Shown: piece after piece, positions 22,942 to 30,158 of the stretch | How the letters are laid out: every line of letters starts with the position of its first letter | Position numbering within the stretch: the stretch's first letter is position 1 | The notes under the pieces: generated by a model | The model's input: the letters and a program-made list of their open reading frames with translations, nothing else | Told to the model about the DNA's origin: nothing | Databases searched by the model: none | Assembly (NCBI RefSeq): GCF_015752045.1 | Contig: NZ_JADOUS010000006.1 | Location: 230,805-294,804 of the forward strand | Length of the DNA stretch: 64,000 nucleotides | Source of the DNA: Arthrobacter_D sp015752045 | Lineage (GTDB): Bacteria; Actinomycetota; Actinomycetes; Actinomycetales; Micrococcaceae | Direction: 5' to 3' | Made by a program: the position numbers and the translations under genes

Positions 22942-25131
22942 ATGGCCGATACGACGCAGCACGCAGACGCACCCCCACGGAATCCCTCCCCGCTCGAACG
23001 GCTCGCCGGGGCGCACCGGGTCGGCACCACCTTCAAGGGGTGGGACGGCGAACCAGCCCAGGTGACCCCGCAGACGCTCGTCGCGGTCCTCGCAGCACTC
23101 GGCATCGACGCCTCGTCCCACACCGCCATCGCGCGGGCCCTCGAGGACACTGTGACGGCTCCCTGGCGCTCGGTCCTGCCCGCCGTCGTCGTCGTGCGCC
23201 AGGGCGACGACGACCCCGTGCCCCTCCGCGTGCCCGCCGGCGCCCGGGTGGAATTCTGGGCCGTGGACGAGGACGGTGTCCGCTCCACGGGGACCGTCGG
23301 CGAGGCCGGGGAGACCCGGACCGTCGACGGCAGGGACCTCGAGCGGCGCGACGGGACGCTGCCCCACGCCCTCCCGCTCGGCTGGCACACGCTCCACGCC
23401 AGTGTGGACGGGCAGGAGAGCGTGTGCGTCTTCGTCGTCACGCCGGACCGGCTGAGCACGACGGCGGCGCTCGCCGACCACCGCAGCTGGGGCCTGATGG
23501 CCCAGCTGTACTCGGTCCGCTCCGCCGACTCCTGGGGCATCGGCGACCTCGCGGACCTCGGACGGATCGCGCAGGCGGCCGCCCAACACCACGGCGAGTT
23601 CGTGCTGGTGAACCCCCTGCACGCCGCCGAGCCGATCCCGCCGGTGGAGCCTTCGCCCTACCTGCCGACCACGCGCCGGTACTTCCACCCCCTGTACCTG
23701 CGCATCGAGGACATCCCCGAATACGCGAGCCTCGGCGCCCCGGCGCGGCAACGCATCGAGGGACTGGCCGCTGGCTTCGCCGCCGTGAACACGTCCACGG
23801 ACCTGCTCGACCGCGACTCCTCGTACGCCGCCAAGCTGGAAGCCCTCGAGCTGGTCTTCGCCGTCGGACGCTCCGCGCAGCGCCGGCAGGACTTCGACGC
23901 CTATCGTTCCCACCAGGGCCAGGGGCTGGCCGACTTCGCGCTGTGGTCGGCGCTCGCCGAGACGTATCCTCCGGACGCCCCGGAATGGCACGACGTCGGA
24001 CGCCCCGGCTCGCCCGGAGCCCGCGAGTTCACCGAGCGCCATGGCGCGCGGATCGAGTTCCACGCATGGCTGCAGTGGCTGCTGGACGAACAGCTGCGGG
24101 AGGCCCAGCTGGCGGCGACCGATGCCGGGATGTCCATCGGCGTGGTGCATGACCTCGCCGTCGGGGTCCACCCCGGCGGGGCCGATGCGTGGGCCCTTCA
24201 GGACGTCCTCGCCGCGGGAGTCAGCGTCGGCGCGCCACCGGACATGTTCAACCAGCTCGGCCAGGACTGGAGCCAGCCGCCATGGCACCCGGACCGCCTG
24301 GCCGCCTCCGGCTACACGGCGTTCCGCGACATGCTCCGCAACATCCTGCGGCACGCCGGCGGTATCCGGGTGGACCACATCCTCGGCCTGTTCCGGCTGT
24401 GGTGGATCCCGCAGGGCGAGGCGCCCGGCGCGGGAGCCTACGTCTACTACGACCATCGCGCGCTGATCGGCATCCTCGCCCTCGAGGCGGAACGCGCCGG
24501 GGCGATCGTGGTCGGGGAGGACCTCGGGGTCTTCGAGCCCGGCGTCCAGGAGTACCTGGCCGAGCGAGGGATCCTCGGCACCTCGATCCTGTGGTTCGAG
24601 CAGGACGCCGACGGCCCCCTCCCTCCCGAGGCCTACCGCAAGGGCTGCCTGACGACGGTGACCGTCCACGACCTCCCGCCCAGCGCGGGATACCTGGCGG
24701 GCGAGCACGTGGCACTGCGTGAGCGGCTCGGCCTGCTCGGCCGGCCCGTCGAGGAGGAGCAGGCGGAGGATCGCGCCGTCCAGGAGAAGTTCCTGGCGCT
24801 CCTCCGGGAGCGCCATCTCCTCGGGGACGCCCCCGCCGGCGTCCCCGAGACGGTCGAGGCCCTGCACGCGTTCATCGCGCAGACGCCGTCCGTCCTGCTG
24901 GGGGTCGCGCTCGCCGACGCCGTCGGGGAACGACGCACGCAGAACCAGCCGGGCACCAACGACGAGTACCCCAACTGGCGGATCCCCCTCGCCGATGCCG
25001 ACGGCAGGGCCGTCCTCGTCGAGGACCTCGCCACGAGCGAGCGCTTCTCGTCGCTCGTGGCGTCGCTGGGCCTGTCCGCCGACGCCGGGACGCCACCCGA
25101 TGCCACCGGGTCCACCGGGTCCACGGGCTGA
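22942..25131 (+). CDS. malQ: 4-alpha-glucanotransferase
   Basis: 729 residues, the usual length for the long actinobacterial form with an extra N-terminal beta domain (about 1-160). The GH77 catalytic part shows WGLMAQLYSVRSADSWGIGD, PVEPSPYLPTTRR, GIRVDHILGLFRLWWIP with the nucleophile Asp, VVGEDLGVFEPGV with the acid/base Glu, and TVTVHDLPP with the stabilising Asp. MalQ moves alpha-1,4-glucan pieces between oligosaccharides and takes part in maltose and glycogen metabolism in the cytoplasm. The gene is alone, with no maltose transport genes nearby. The protein ends in a short repetitive GSTGSTG tail. Confidence 0.95.
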   Translation: MADTTQHADAPPRNPSPLERLAGAHRVGTTFKGWDGEPAQVTPQTLVAVLAALGIDASSHTAIARALEDTVTAPWRSVLPAVVVVRQGDDDPVPLRVPAGARVEFWAVDEDGVRSTGTVGEAGETRTVDGRDLERRDGTLPHALPLGWHTLHASVDGQESVCVFVVTPDRLSTTAALADHRSWGLMAQLYSVRSADSWGIGDLADLGRIAQAAAQHHGEFVLVNPLHAAEPIPPVEPSPYLPTTRRYFHPLYLRIEDIPEYASLGAPARQRIEGLAAGFAAVNTSTDLLDRDSSYAAKLEALELVFAVGRSAQRRQDFDAYRSHQGQGLADFALWSALAETYPPDAPEWHDVGRPGSPGAREFTERHGARIEFHAWLQWLLDEQLREAQLAATDAGMSIGVVHDLAVGVHPGGADAWALQDVLAAGVSVGAPPDMFNQLGQDWSQPPWHPDRLAASGYTAFRDMLRNILRHAGGIRVDHILGLFRLWWIPQGEAPGAGAYVYYDHRALIGILALEAERAGAIVVGEDLGVFEPGVQEYLAERGILGTSILWFEQDADGPLPPEAYRKGCLTTVTVHDLPPSAGYLAGEHVALRERLGLLGRPVEEEQAEDRAVQEKFLALLRERHLLGDAPAGVPETVEALHAFIAQTPSVLLGVALADAVGERRTQNQPGTNDEYPNWRIPLADADGRAVLVEDLATSERFSSLVASLGLSADAGTPPDATGSTGSTG

Positions 25132-25186
25132 GCGCAAGCGGAATGTACGGCCACGGCGTGGCCCGGCGGCGTGGTCCGATGGAGGA

Positions 25187-25936
25187 ATGGATGAACCGGG
25201 AACATACGACGCGGTCGTCGTCGGCGGCGGGATCGCCGGCCTGAGCGCAGCCCTCGTGCTCGGGCGGGCGCGGCACCTGATCCTCGCCCCGGGTCTCCGT
25301 GACATCCTCCCGGAGGTCCCCGGCGCCCGGGCGGCGTGGGGCAGGGGCCTGCTGCAGTGTCCGCACTGCCACGGCTGGGAAGTCGCGGACCAGGCGCTCG
25401 GCGTGATCGGTTCCAGCGGTGCGTCGCTCGCGCAGGCGCTCCTGCTGCGGCAGTGGTCGGCGGACGTGACCTACTTCCCGCACCTCCTCGGCCCCGTGCC
25501 GGAGGAGGATGCGCGCCGCCTGCGGGACAGGGGCGTGCGGGTCGTGGAAGGCCCGGTCCGCGAACTCGTCCTGGACGGGACGCAGGACCGCGGTGGCCCC
25601 CGGGCGCTCGTCGCCGTCCACGTCGACGACGGGTCCGCCGGCGGGGAACGGGTGCCGTGCGTGGCGGTGTTCTGCGAGCCGGTGGCCGACGCAGGCTCAC
25701 CGCTGGTGGCCTCGACGGGATGTGAGCTGCGCGACGACGGCTGCATCGTCACCGATCATCTCGGCCGTGCGTCGCAGGACCGGGTCTGGGCGGTCCGCAA
25801 CGCCGCGGACGCTGCCGCCCACCTCATCACCGCCGCCGGGGACGCCTACCGGACGGCGGTCGCCGTCAACGCCGTCCTGGTCGAGGAGGACTGCGCGGCG
25901 CTGCAGGACGCTGCCGCGGTCGGCAGGGGCGTCTGA
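25187..25936 (+). CDS. Thioredoxin-reductase-like flavoprotein with internal deletion
   Basis: 249 residues where relatives have about 300-330. The N-terminus TYDAVVVGGGIAGLSAALVLGRAR is the normal FAD-binding start, but it jumps directly to HLILAPGLRDILPEVPGARA, which in full-length relatives comes some 80-90 residues later. The residues lost would close the FAD-binding domain. The rest is typical: LLQCPHCHGWEVADQALGV with the CxxC disulfide, an NADPH-domain stretch, and VWAVRNAADAAAHLITAAGDAY (GD..A changed at its start: usual VWAAGNA). The deletion is in frame, so a protein can be made, yet FAD binding is doubtful. GGAGG in front of the ATG supports the start. Confidence 0.75.
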   Translation: MDEPGTYDAVVVGGGIAGLSAALVLGRARHLILAPGLRDILPEVPGARAAWGRGLLQCPHCHGWEVADQALGVIGSSGASLAQALLLRQWSADVTYFPHLLGPVPEEDARRLRDRGVRVVEGPVRELVLDGTQDRGGPRALVAVHVDDGSAGGERVPCVAVFCEPVADAGSPLVASTGCELRDDGCIVTDHLGRASQDRVWAVRNAADAAAHLITAAGDAYRTAVAVNAVLVEEDCAALQDAAAVGRGV

Positions 25937-25961
25937 CCGCTCCTGCGGGGTGACACAGGAA

Positions 25962-25996
25962 AGGCGGGCCCCCGACGTCATGCCGGGGGCCCGCCT
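25962..25996. terminator. Bidirectional terminator
   Basis: AGGCGGGCCCCCG (25962-25974) pairs perfectly with CGGGGGCCCGCCT (25984-25996) over a nine-base loop, between the convergent ends of the flavoprotein and YtxH-like genes. Confidence 0.8.
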
Positions 25997-26008
25997 CCTG
26001 GAGAGTTG

Positions 26009-26407
26009 CTACTTCCCGGAATTCTTCCCGAGCTCAGGACGGGTGTCGCTGTCCTGCGCCTGGAACGGGGTGTCCTCGATGTCGCGGGGGTTCCCCCCGC
26101 TCGGTCCGGTGGTCCGTGTGGTGCCGGGGGCCGGCGCGCTGGACGGGGCCTTGCCGCCCTTACCGCCCTTGCCGCTCTTGCCGGAGCCGGACTCGCTCTT
26201 CTTCAGTGCGCCCTTCAGGGAGTCCTGCACCTCGGGGGCCTTGCTCTTGAGAGTGTCGGTGGTCGACGCGACCGTGTCCTGCACCTTCGGGTTCTCCCAC
26301 AACTCCTGTGCCTTGGTCTTGAGCTGCTCGTAGCTCTCCCGACCGGCCCGCGTCCCGAGGACGTAACCGACCGCCATGCCTGCTGCGAAAACAAGCTTGT
26401 TCTTCAT
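26009..26407 (-). CDS. YtxH-like small membrane-associated protein
   Basis: 132 residues. The N-terminus KLVFAAGMAVGYVLGTRAGR is a glycine-rich membrane segment like that of YtxH-family proteins, followed by a helical part with ESYEQLKTKAQELWENPKV and a low-complexity tail rich in Ser, Gly and Lys (KSGKGGKGGKAPSS). YtxH proteins are general stress-associated in Gram-positives; the molecular function is unknown. AAGGGAGA nine bases before the ATG supports the start. Transcription ends at the shared hairpin at 25962-25996. Confidence 0.7.
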   Translation of the reverse strand: MKNKLVFAAGMAVGYVLGTRAGRESYEQLKTKAQELWENPKVQDTVASTTDTLKSKAPEVQDSLKGALKKSESGSGKSGKGGKGGKAPSSAPAPGTTRTTGPSGGNPRDIEDTPFQAQDSDTRPELGKNSGK

Positions 26408-26587
26408 GGTGCTCTCCCTTCGATGGACTGCGTTCCTTCCGAATCTAGACCACCCCGTCGGCGGGGGCGAGAGCAGTTTCCATCGGCACCATGCTGTAGG
26501 GGCGCCGCGGTGCGGCCCGTGTTGCGCGAGGAAGCGTCGGTGCCGGGAGCTAGGTTGTCCGCGGAAGCAACACGACAGGGAGGCTCC

Positions 26588-27397
26588 ATGCCCGAGGGGG
26601 ACAGCGTCTTCCGGCTCGCCGCCCGCCTGCGGAGATCCCTCGACGGGCGCACGCTCGGCCGCGGCGACCTCCGGGTCCCCGCGCACGCCACGACGCCGCT
26701 CGACGGCCTCCGGATCGCGGAGCACGTGACGCACGGCAAGCACCTGTTGACCCGGTTCGACGGCGGCCTGACCCTCCATACACACCTGCTCATGCAGGGG
26801 TCGTGGACGGTCACCGCACCCGGTCGTGCACTGCCGCGAAGGCTCCTTCCGGACGCCCGCGTGATCCTCGCGGTGCGGGACGGCCCGACCGCGTACGGCC
26901 TGGACCTGCCCGTCGTCGACCTGCTGGCCACGCGGGCGGAAGGCGAAGTCGTGGGCCACCTCGGTCCGGACCCGTTGCGGGACGACTGGTCGGCGCAGGA
27001 GGCGGTGCGTAGACTGCGCCGCGACCCGGGGGAGCGGGTGGCGGCCGCGCTGCTCGACCAGCGGAACGTCGCCGGATTCGGGAACCTGTGGGCGAATGAG
27101 CTCTGCTTCCTCCGGGGCATCCACCCCGACGCGGCGGTTGCCGACGTGGACGTCCCGGCGCTGGTGGCCCTGGGCGCCCGGTGCCTGCGGTTCTCGGCGA
27201 CGCAGCCCGGCGCGCATCAGGTCACCACGGGGAACACCCGCCGGGGGGAGAAGCACTGGGTGGCCGGCCGCGCGGGCAGGCCGTGCCTCCGGTGCGGCAC
27301 CGCCGTGCGCGTCAGGGCGGAGGTGCCGGACGACCCGGGCCGACGTCGCACCTGGTGGTGTCCGCGCTGCCAGCCGCCGGCGTCGTCCCTCGGCTGA
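26588..27397 (+). CDS. Formamidopyrimidine-DNA glycosylase/endonuclease VIII family protein
   Basis: 269 residues. After the initiator Met the protein starts PEGDSVFRLA, with Pro2 as the Schiff-base nucleophile and Glu3 as catalytic acid of the Fpg/Nei family. LHTHLLMQGSW and the H2TH domain (AALLDQRNVAGFGNLWANELCF, here in parts LLDQRNVAGFGNLWANE) follow, and a zinc finger closes the protein (CLRCGTAVRV...WWCPRCQP). The enzyme removes oxidised bases from DNA and nicks the abasic site. The PEGD start fits the endonuclease VIII (Nei) branch of actinobacteria. GGGAGG lies before the ATG. Confidence 0.9.
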   Translation: MPEGDSVFRLAARLRRSLDGRTLGRGDLRVPAHATTPLDGLRIAEHVTHGKHLLTRFDGGLTLHTHLLMQGSWTVTAPGRALPRRLLPDARVILAVRDGPTAYGLDLPVVDLLATRAEGEVVGHLGPDPLRDDWSAQEAVRRLRRDPGERVAAALLDQRNVAGFGNLWANELCFLRGIHPDAAVADVDVPALVALGARCLRFSATQPGAHQVTTGNTRRGEKHWVAGRAGRPCLRCGTAVRVRAEVPDDPGRRRTWWCPRCQPPASSLG

Positions 27398-27402
27398 GGT
27401 GG

Positions 27403-28644
27403 TCAGCGCCGGACGGCGAGGCCGGTCGCGAAGGCGTCGGCCGAGGCAGTGGTGCTGTCGATGCGCCAGTCGGTCTCCTTGGCGATGTGGAACCAGACGA
27501 GCGCGACGACGTCCTGCTGCGCGGAGACGTACCTGAACAGGGTGGAGATCCACTGGGGTTTGGAGCCGCCGATCTCGGACGAGGCCGTCTCGGCGATCAT
27601 GATCGGCGTGCCCGGGGCGAGCTTCCGGAGTTGCGCGATGCCGTCGCCGAACAACGCCTCGGGTTCCTGCCAGGAGGTCCACGACTGCGACGTGCCCCAG
27701 TTGTACCCGTCGAGCGCGACGATGTCGACGTATTCGGCGCCCGGGTACAACTGGTCCAGGGGCGTGGATCCCCAGTAGGGGACGTTGGGGTTCCAGACCC
27801 AGCTGATGTTGGTCGCGCCCGTGGAGGCGACGACGTCGTGCACGTGCCGGTAGGCGGCGATGTAGTCGCCCGCGGTGTTGCCGTTGACTCCCGCGGCCCA
27901 GGGGTACCAGTTGCCGTTCATCTCGTGCGCGAAGCGCAGGTACACCGGCTGCCCCCAGCGTCCGAGATCCGTGCCCCACGCGCGGAGGTGGGCGTCGAAC
28001 TCGCCGGCCGCGATCCGGTCGAGGGAGTAGGCGGGCTGCTCGGTGCCGCCACCCCAGGTCCACGGCTCCCACGTCAGCAGCGTCTCGGCGCCGCGCGCGC
28101 GCACGGCGTCCAGTTCGGCGATGGGAGCCGGCTGGTTGAAGTCCTTGTAGGACAGCACGAGCGAGGGGGCCTCGCCCGCGAGTGCTGCGACGGCGTCGAG
28201 CTCGCCACCTGCCGCCGGCCCGCCATCGGTGCCGATGCCGAAGCGGATGGCCTTCGGTGCGCCCGGTGCGGGCGCCGGGGCGAGGACGGTGTAGCGGGCG
28301 CTCCCGGTGGTGGTACCGGCCGTCGCCGTGATGGTCACCGGGCCGGTCCCCGCCGGGACGATCGATACCGAGAAGGCGCCCGTCGGCGTCGTGGTCAGGG
28401 AGGCACGCGCGGTCCCTGCCACGACGGTCCCCCTGGTTTTCCTGGGGAAGCCCGCCCCCGTCACCGTCACGGCGGTACCGGGTGTTCCCGAGACGCTGCT
28501 CAGCGTGATCGTGGCGGCGGGTGCGGCCTGGGCGGACGCCGGCGTCAGCCCGACCATCAGGACGGACAGCGCCGCGACGACCACGACGAGCCGTGCCGCG
28601 GTCGTCCGGACCGCGGATGCTGCGAGACGGGGAACGGGAAGCAT
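27403..28644 (-). CDS. Secreted glycoside hydrolase family 26-like enzyme with N-terminal Ig-like domain
   Basis: 413 residues. A signal peptide of about 40 residues (hydrophobic LVVVVAALSVLMVGLTPASA) precedes an IPT/TIG-like beta domain (VSGTPGTAVTVTGAGFPR, 48-122) and a linker rich in Ala and Pro. The catalytic domain starts at about 132 and has the GH26/clan A features: acid/base Glu241 in VYLRFAHEMNGNWYPW, nucleophile Glu in PIMIAETASSE, and aromatic sugar-binding residues. GH26 enzymes cut beta-mannans, beta-1,3-xylans or lichenan; in actinobacteria some relate to exopolysaccharide. GAGGTG six bases before ATG 28644 is the ribosome site. A c-di-GMP-I riboswitch aptamer lies immediately upstream. 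Confidence 0.85.
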   Translation of the reverse strand: MLPVPRLAASAVRTTAARLVVVVAALSVLMVGLTPASAQAAPAATITLSSVSGTPGTAVTVTGAGFPRKTRGTVVAGTARASLTTTPTGAFSVSIVPAGTGPVTITATAGTTTGSARYTVLAPAPAPGAPKAIRFGIGTDGGPAAGGELDAVAALAGEAPSLVLSYKDFNQPAPIAELDAVRARGAETLLTWEPWTWGGGTEQPAYSLDRIAAGEFDAHLRAWGTDLGRWGQPVYLRFAHEMNGNWYPWAAGVNGNTAGDYIAAYRHVHDVVASTGATNISWVWNPNVPYWGSTPLDQLYPGAEYVDIVALDGYNWGTSQSWTSWQEPEALFGDGIAQLRKLAPGTPIMIAETASSEIGGSKPQWISTLFRYVSAQQDVVALVWFHIAKETDWRIDSTTASADAFATGLAVRR

Positions 28645-28660
28645 GATCGGCACCTCGCTG

Positions 28661-28738
28661 GTTCGGTGGCCCGGCTGACCGCGAGGGTCCCGTGGCTTTG
28701 CGTCCCCGGCTCGCGCCGGGTTTGCCTTTGTCGCCGAG
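28661..28738 (-). ncRNA. Cyclic di-GMP-I (GEMM-I) riboswitch aptamer
   Basis: Read on the minus strand, the core is ACAAAGGCAAACC, a helix capped by a GNRA loop (CCGGC-GCGA-GCCGG), GGACGCAAAGCC, a second helix closed by GACC/GGUC, then AGCCGGG..CACCGA. These match the conserved single strands of the GEMM-I class in order, and the flanking UCGG and CCGA pair as P1. About 10 bases separate it from the ribosome site of the GH26 gene, so control of translation is most likely. The remaining upstream gap (28739-29032) must hold the promoters of this gene and of the divergent peroxiredoxin; I see no clear elements there. Confidence 0.88.
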
Positions 28739-29032
28739 CGGTCACCCGGGCGTCGTCGGTCCGCGCGCTGCAGCGGGCCAACCCCAGTGTGCCGTCGCAC
28801 CTGCAGGGCAGACGCCGGAATTCGCCGAACGACGGCAAAGGATTCCGGCAGGTCTTCCGCAGGACGCCCCCGGACGGGCGCCGGCCGCAGGGAAACGGCC
28901 CGGACGCCCCGCCGGACGGGGCGGGCGGCGGCGGGACGCGCGCACCGGCCTTGGGAAATCCTGTGTCCTGGCCCACACTTAGAACAGCGATGGGCTCGAG
29001 GCTCCCGTCGTGGATGTGCGGACGGGGAAGAG

Positions 29033-29704
29033 ATGAAGCAAAGACAGAAATTCACGGACACGATCGCTGCGCAGGTGGACGAGTTCAAGCCGACGTTCGA
29101 GGCGCAGGTGGGTCCGGCGCTGGCGGAGGTCTTCGAGATGGAGCAGGAGGAACTCCGACGCGCGGGACTCCCGGAAGGAATGGCCCAGGTGGGCGCCAAG
29201 CTTCCCGATGTCCTCCTGTACGACGACGCGGGACGGCCGATGCCGCTGAGCGAGGTCCTTGGCGCCGCAGCCGCGATCATCATCTTCTATCGTGGGGCGT
29301 GGTGCCCCTACTGCAGCATCGCCCTGCAGACCTATCAGCGGGAACTGAGCCCCCTCGCGGAGACCTTCGGCACGCGGTTCATCGCCATCAGCCCACAGGA
29401 CCCGAAGATCGTGCGGAAGATGGCGCAGGACAGGGGGCTGTACCTGCCGCTCTACTCGGACGCGGGGAACGCCCTCGCCGCGCGGCTCGGGATCGTCACG
29501 TCCCCGAGCCCGGAGTCGACGCTGGCGCGGATCGCGCTCGGAATCGACGTCGCCGGATCCAACATGGACCGGATCCTGACGATCCCCTTCCCCACGGTGA
29601 TCGTCGCCGACGCGACGGGCACCATCCGCTTCATCGATGTGCACACCGACTACACCAACCGGACGGAGACCAGCGATATCATCGACGCCCTCGTGTCGCT
29701 CTGA
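29033..29704 (+). CDS. Peroxiredoxin-like thiol peroxidase (AhpC/TSA family)
   Basis: 223 residues. A helical N-terminal extension of some 50 residues precedes a thioredoxin-fold domain with YRGAWCPYCSIALQTYQRE (CxxC at the peroxidatic position), FIAISPQDPKIVRK and a C-terminal cis-proline region LTIPFPTVIVAD. This is the subgroup listed as peroxiredoxin-like, in which the active cysteine is part of a CPYC pair. It reduces hydroperoxides in the cytoplasm. The ATG at 29033 follows GGGGAAGAG. It is a single gene, divergent from the GH26 gene. Confidence 0.85.
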   Translation: MKQRQKFTDTIAAQVDEFKPTFEAQVGPALAEVFEMEQEELRRAGLPEGMAQVGAKLPDVLLYDDAGRPMPLSEVLGAAAAIIIFYRGAWCPYCSIALQTYQRELSPLAETFGTRFIAISPQDPKIVRKMAQDRGLYLPLYSDAGNALAARLGIVTSPSPESTLARIALGIDVAGSNMDRILTIPFPTVIVADATGTIRFIDVHTDYTNRTETSDIIDALVSL

Positions 29705-29762
29705 GGTATGCCGGCGCACTGAGGTCCGCCGTCGGCGGGAGGGCGCCCCACCGCCCGCCGGG

Positions 29763-30038
29763 TCAGGCTTCCTGGGCCTCGCCGTCGGGGTCGACCTCGA
29801 TGTCGGCGGCGGCCGGGGTGTCACGGATCAACTGGCGGCGGTCGAGCTCCTCGCGCAGTTCGTGGTGCTGGCCCTCGGTCTCCGCGTCCACTCCACCGTC
29901 ACGGATGTACTGAGCATCCCTCGAGCGGTGGTTCCTGCTGTTCAGGATGTCCAGGTCATCCCGATCGATCGATGTCAGATCCTCCGGAAAGACCTTCTCC
30001 GGATCCAGTCTGCTGCTATCACTCACGTCGTGCCTCAT
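29763..30038 (-). CDS. Small acidic protein of unknown function
   Basis: 91 residues, strongly charged and without Cys or membrane segments (SRLDPEKVFPEDLTSIDRDD near the start; HHELREELDRRQLIRDTPA near the end). The composition resembles hydrophilic, probably disordered stress-associated proteins of Arthrobacter relatives, but I do not recognise a family. It stands alone between the convergent peroxiredoxin and the kinase gene. Whether it is expressed cannot be told. Confidence 0.5.
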   Translation of the reverse strand: MRHDVSDSSRLDPEKVFPEDLTSIDRDDLDILNSRNHRSRDAQYIRDGGVDAETEGQHHELREELDRRQLIRDTPAAADIEVDPDGEAQEA

Positions 30039-30158
30039 TCAGGTACCAAGAACTCAAGAGCCCCGCTTCTAGAGGCGAGACCGACACTACCGCAACGGCT
30101 TCTCAACTTTCGAGTGGCCCCGGGCAGGGATCCTGCATCGTCGTGCCTCAGGCGAGGC

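Noticed and set aside
22822..25305. An 827-codon open frame on the minus strand opposite malQ
   Set aside because: High-GC shadow frame opposite a fully recognisable MalQ; no domain or start signal.
28981..29032. A clear promoter for the peroxiredoxin gene
   Set aside because: TTGGGA and TTAGAA are present but spaced about 22 bases apart, too far for a normal promoter.
29733..29760. Terminator between the peroxiredoxin and the small acidic protein
   Set aside because: CGGCGGG/CCCGCCG can pair, but the arms are only seven bases with a 14-base loop in a very GC-rich stretch; chance is likely.
27181..29913. A 910-codon open frame on the plus strand across the GH26 and peroxiredoxin region
   Set aside because: It runs antisense to the GH26 gene and through the riboswitch, has a composition of Arg/Gly/Pro-rich shadow frames, and contains no domain. 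The minus-strand GH26 gene and the plus-strand peroxiredoxin in another frame explain the region.
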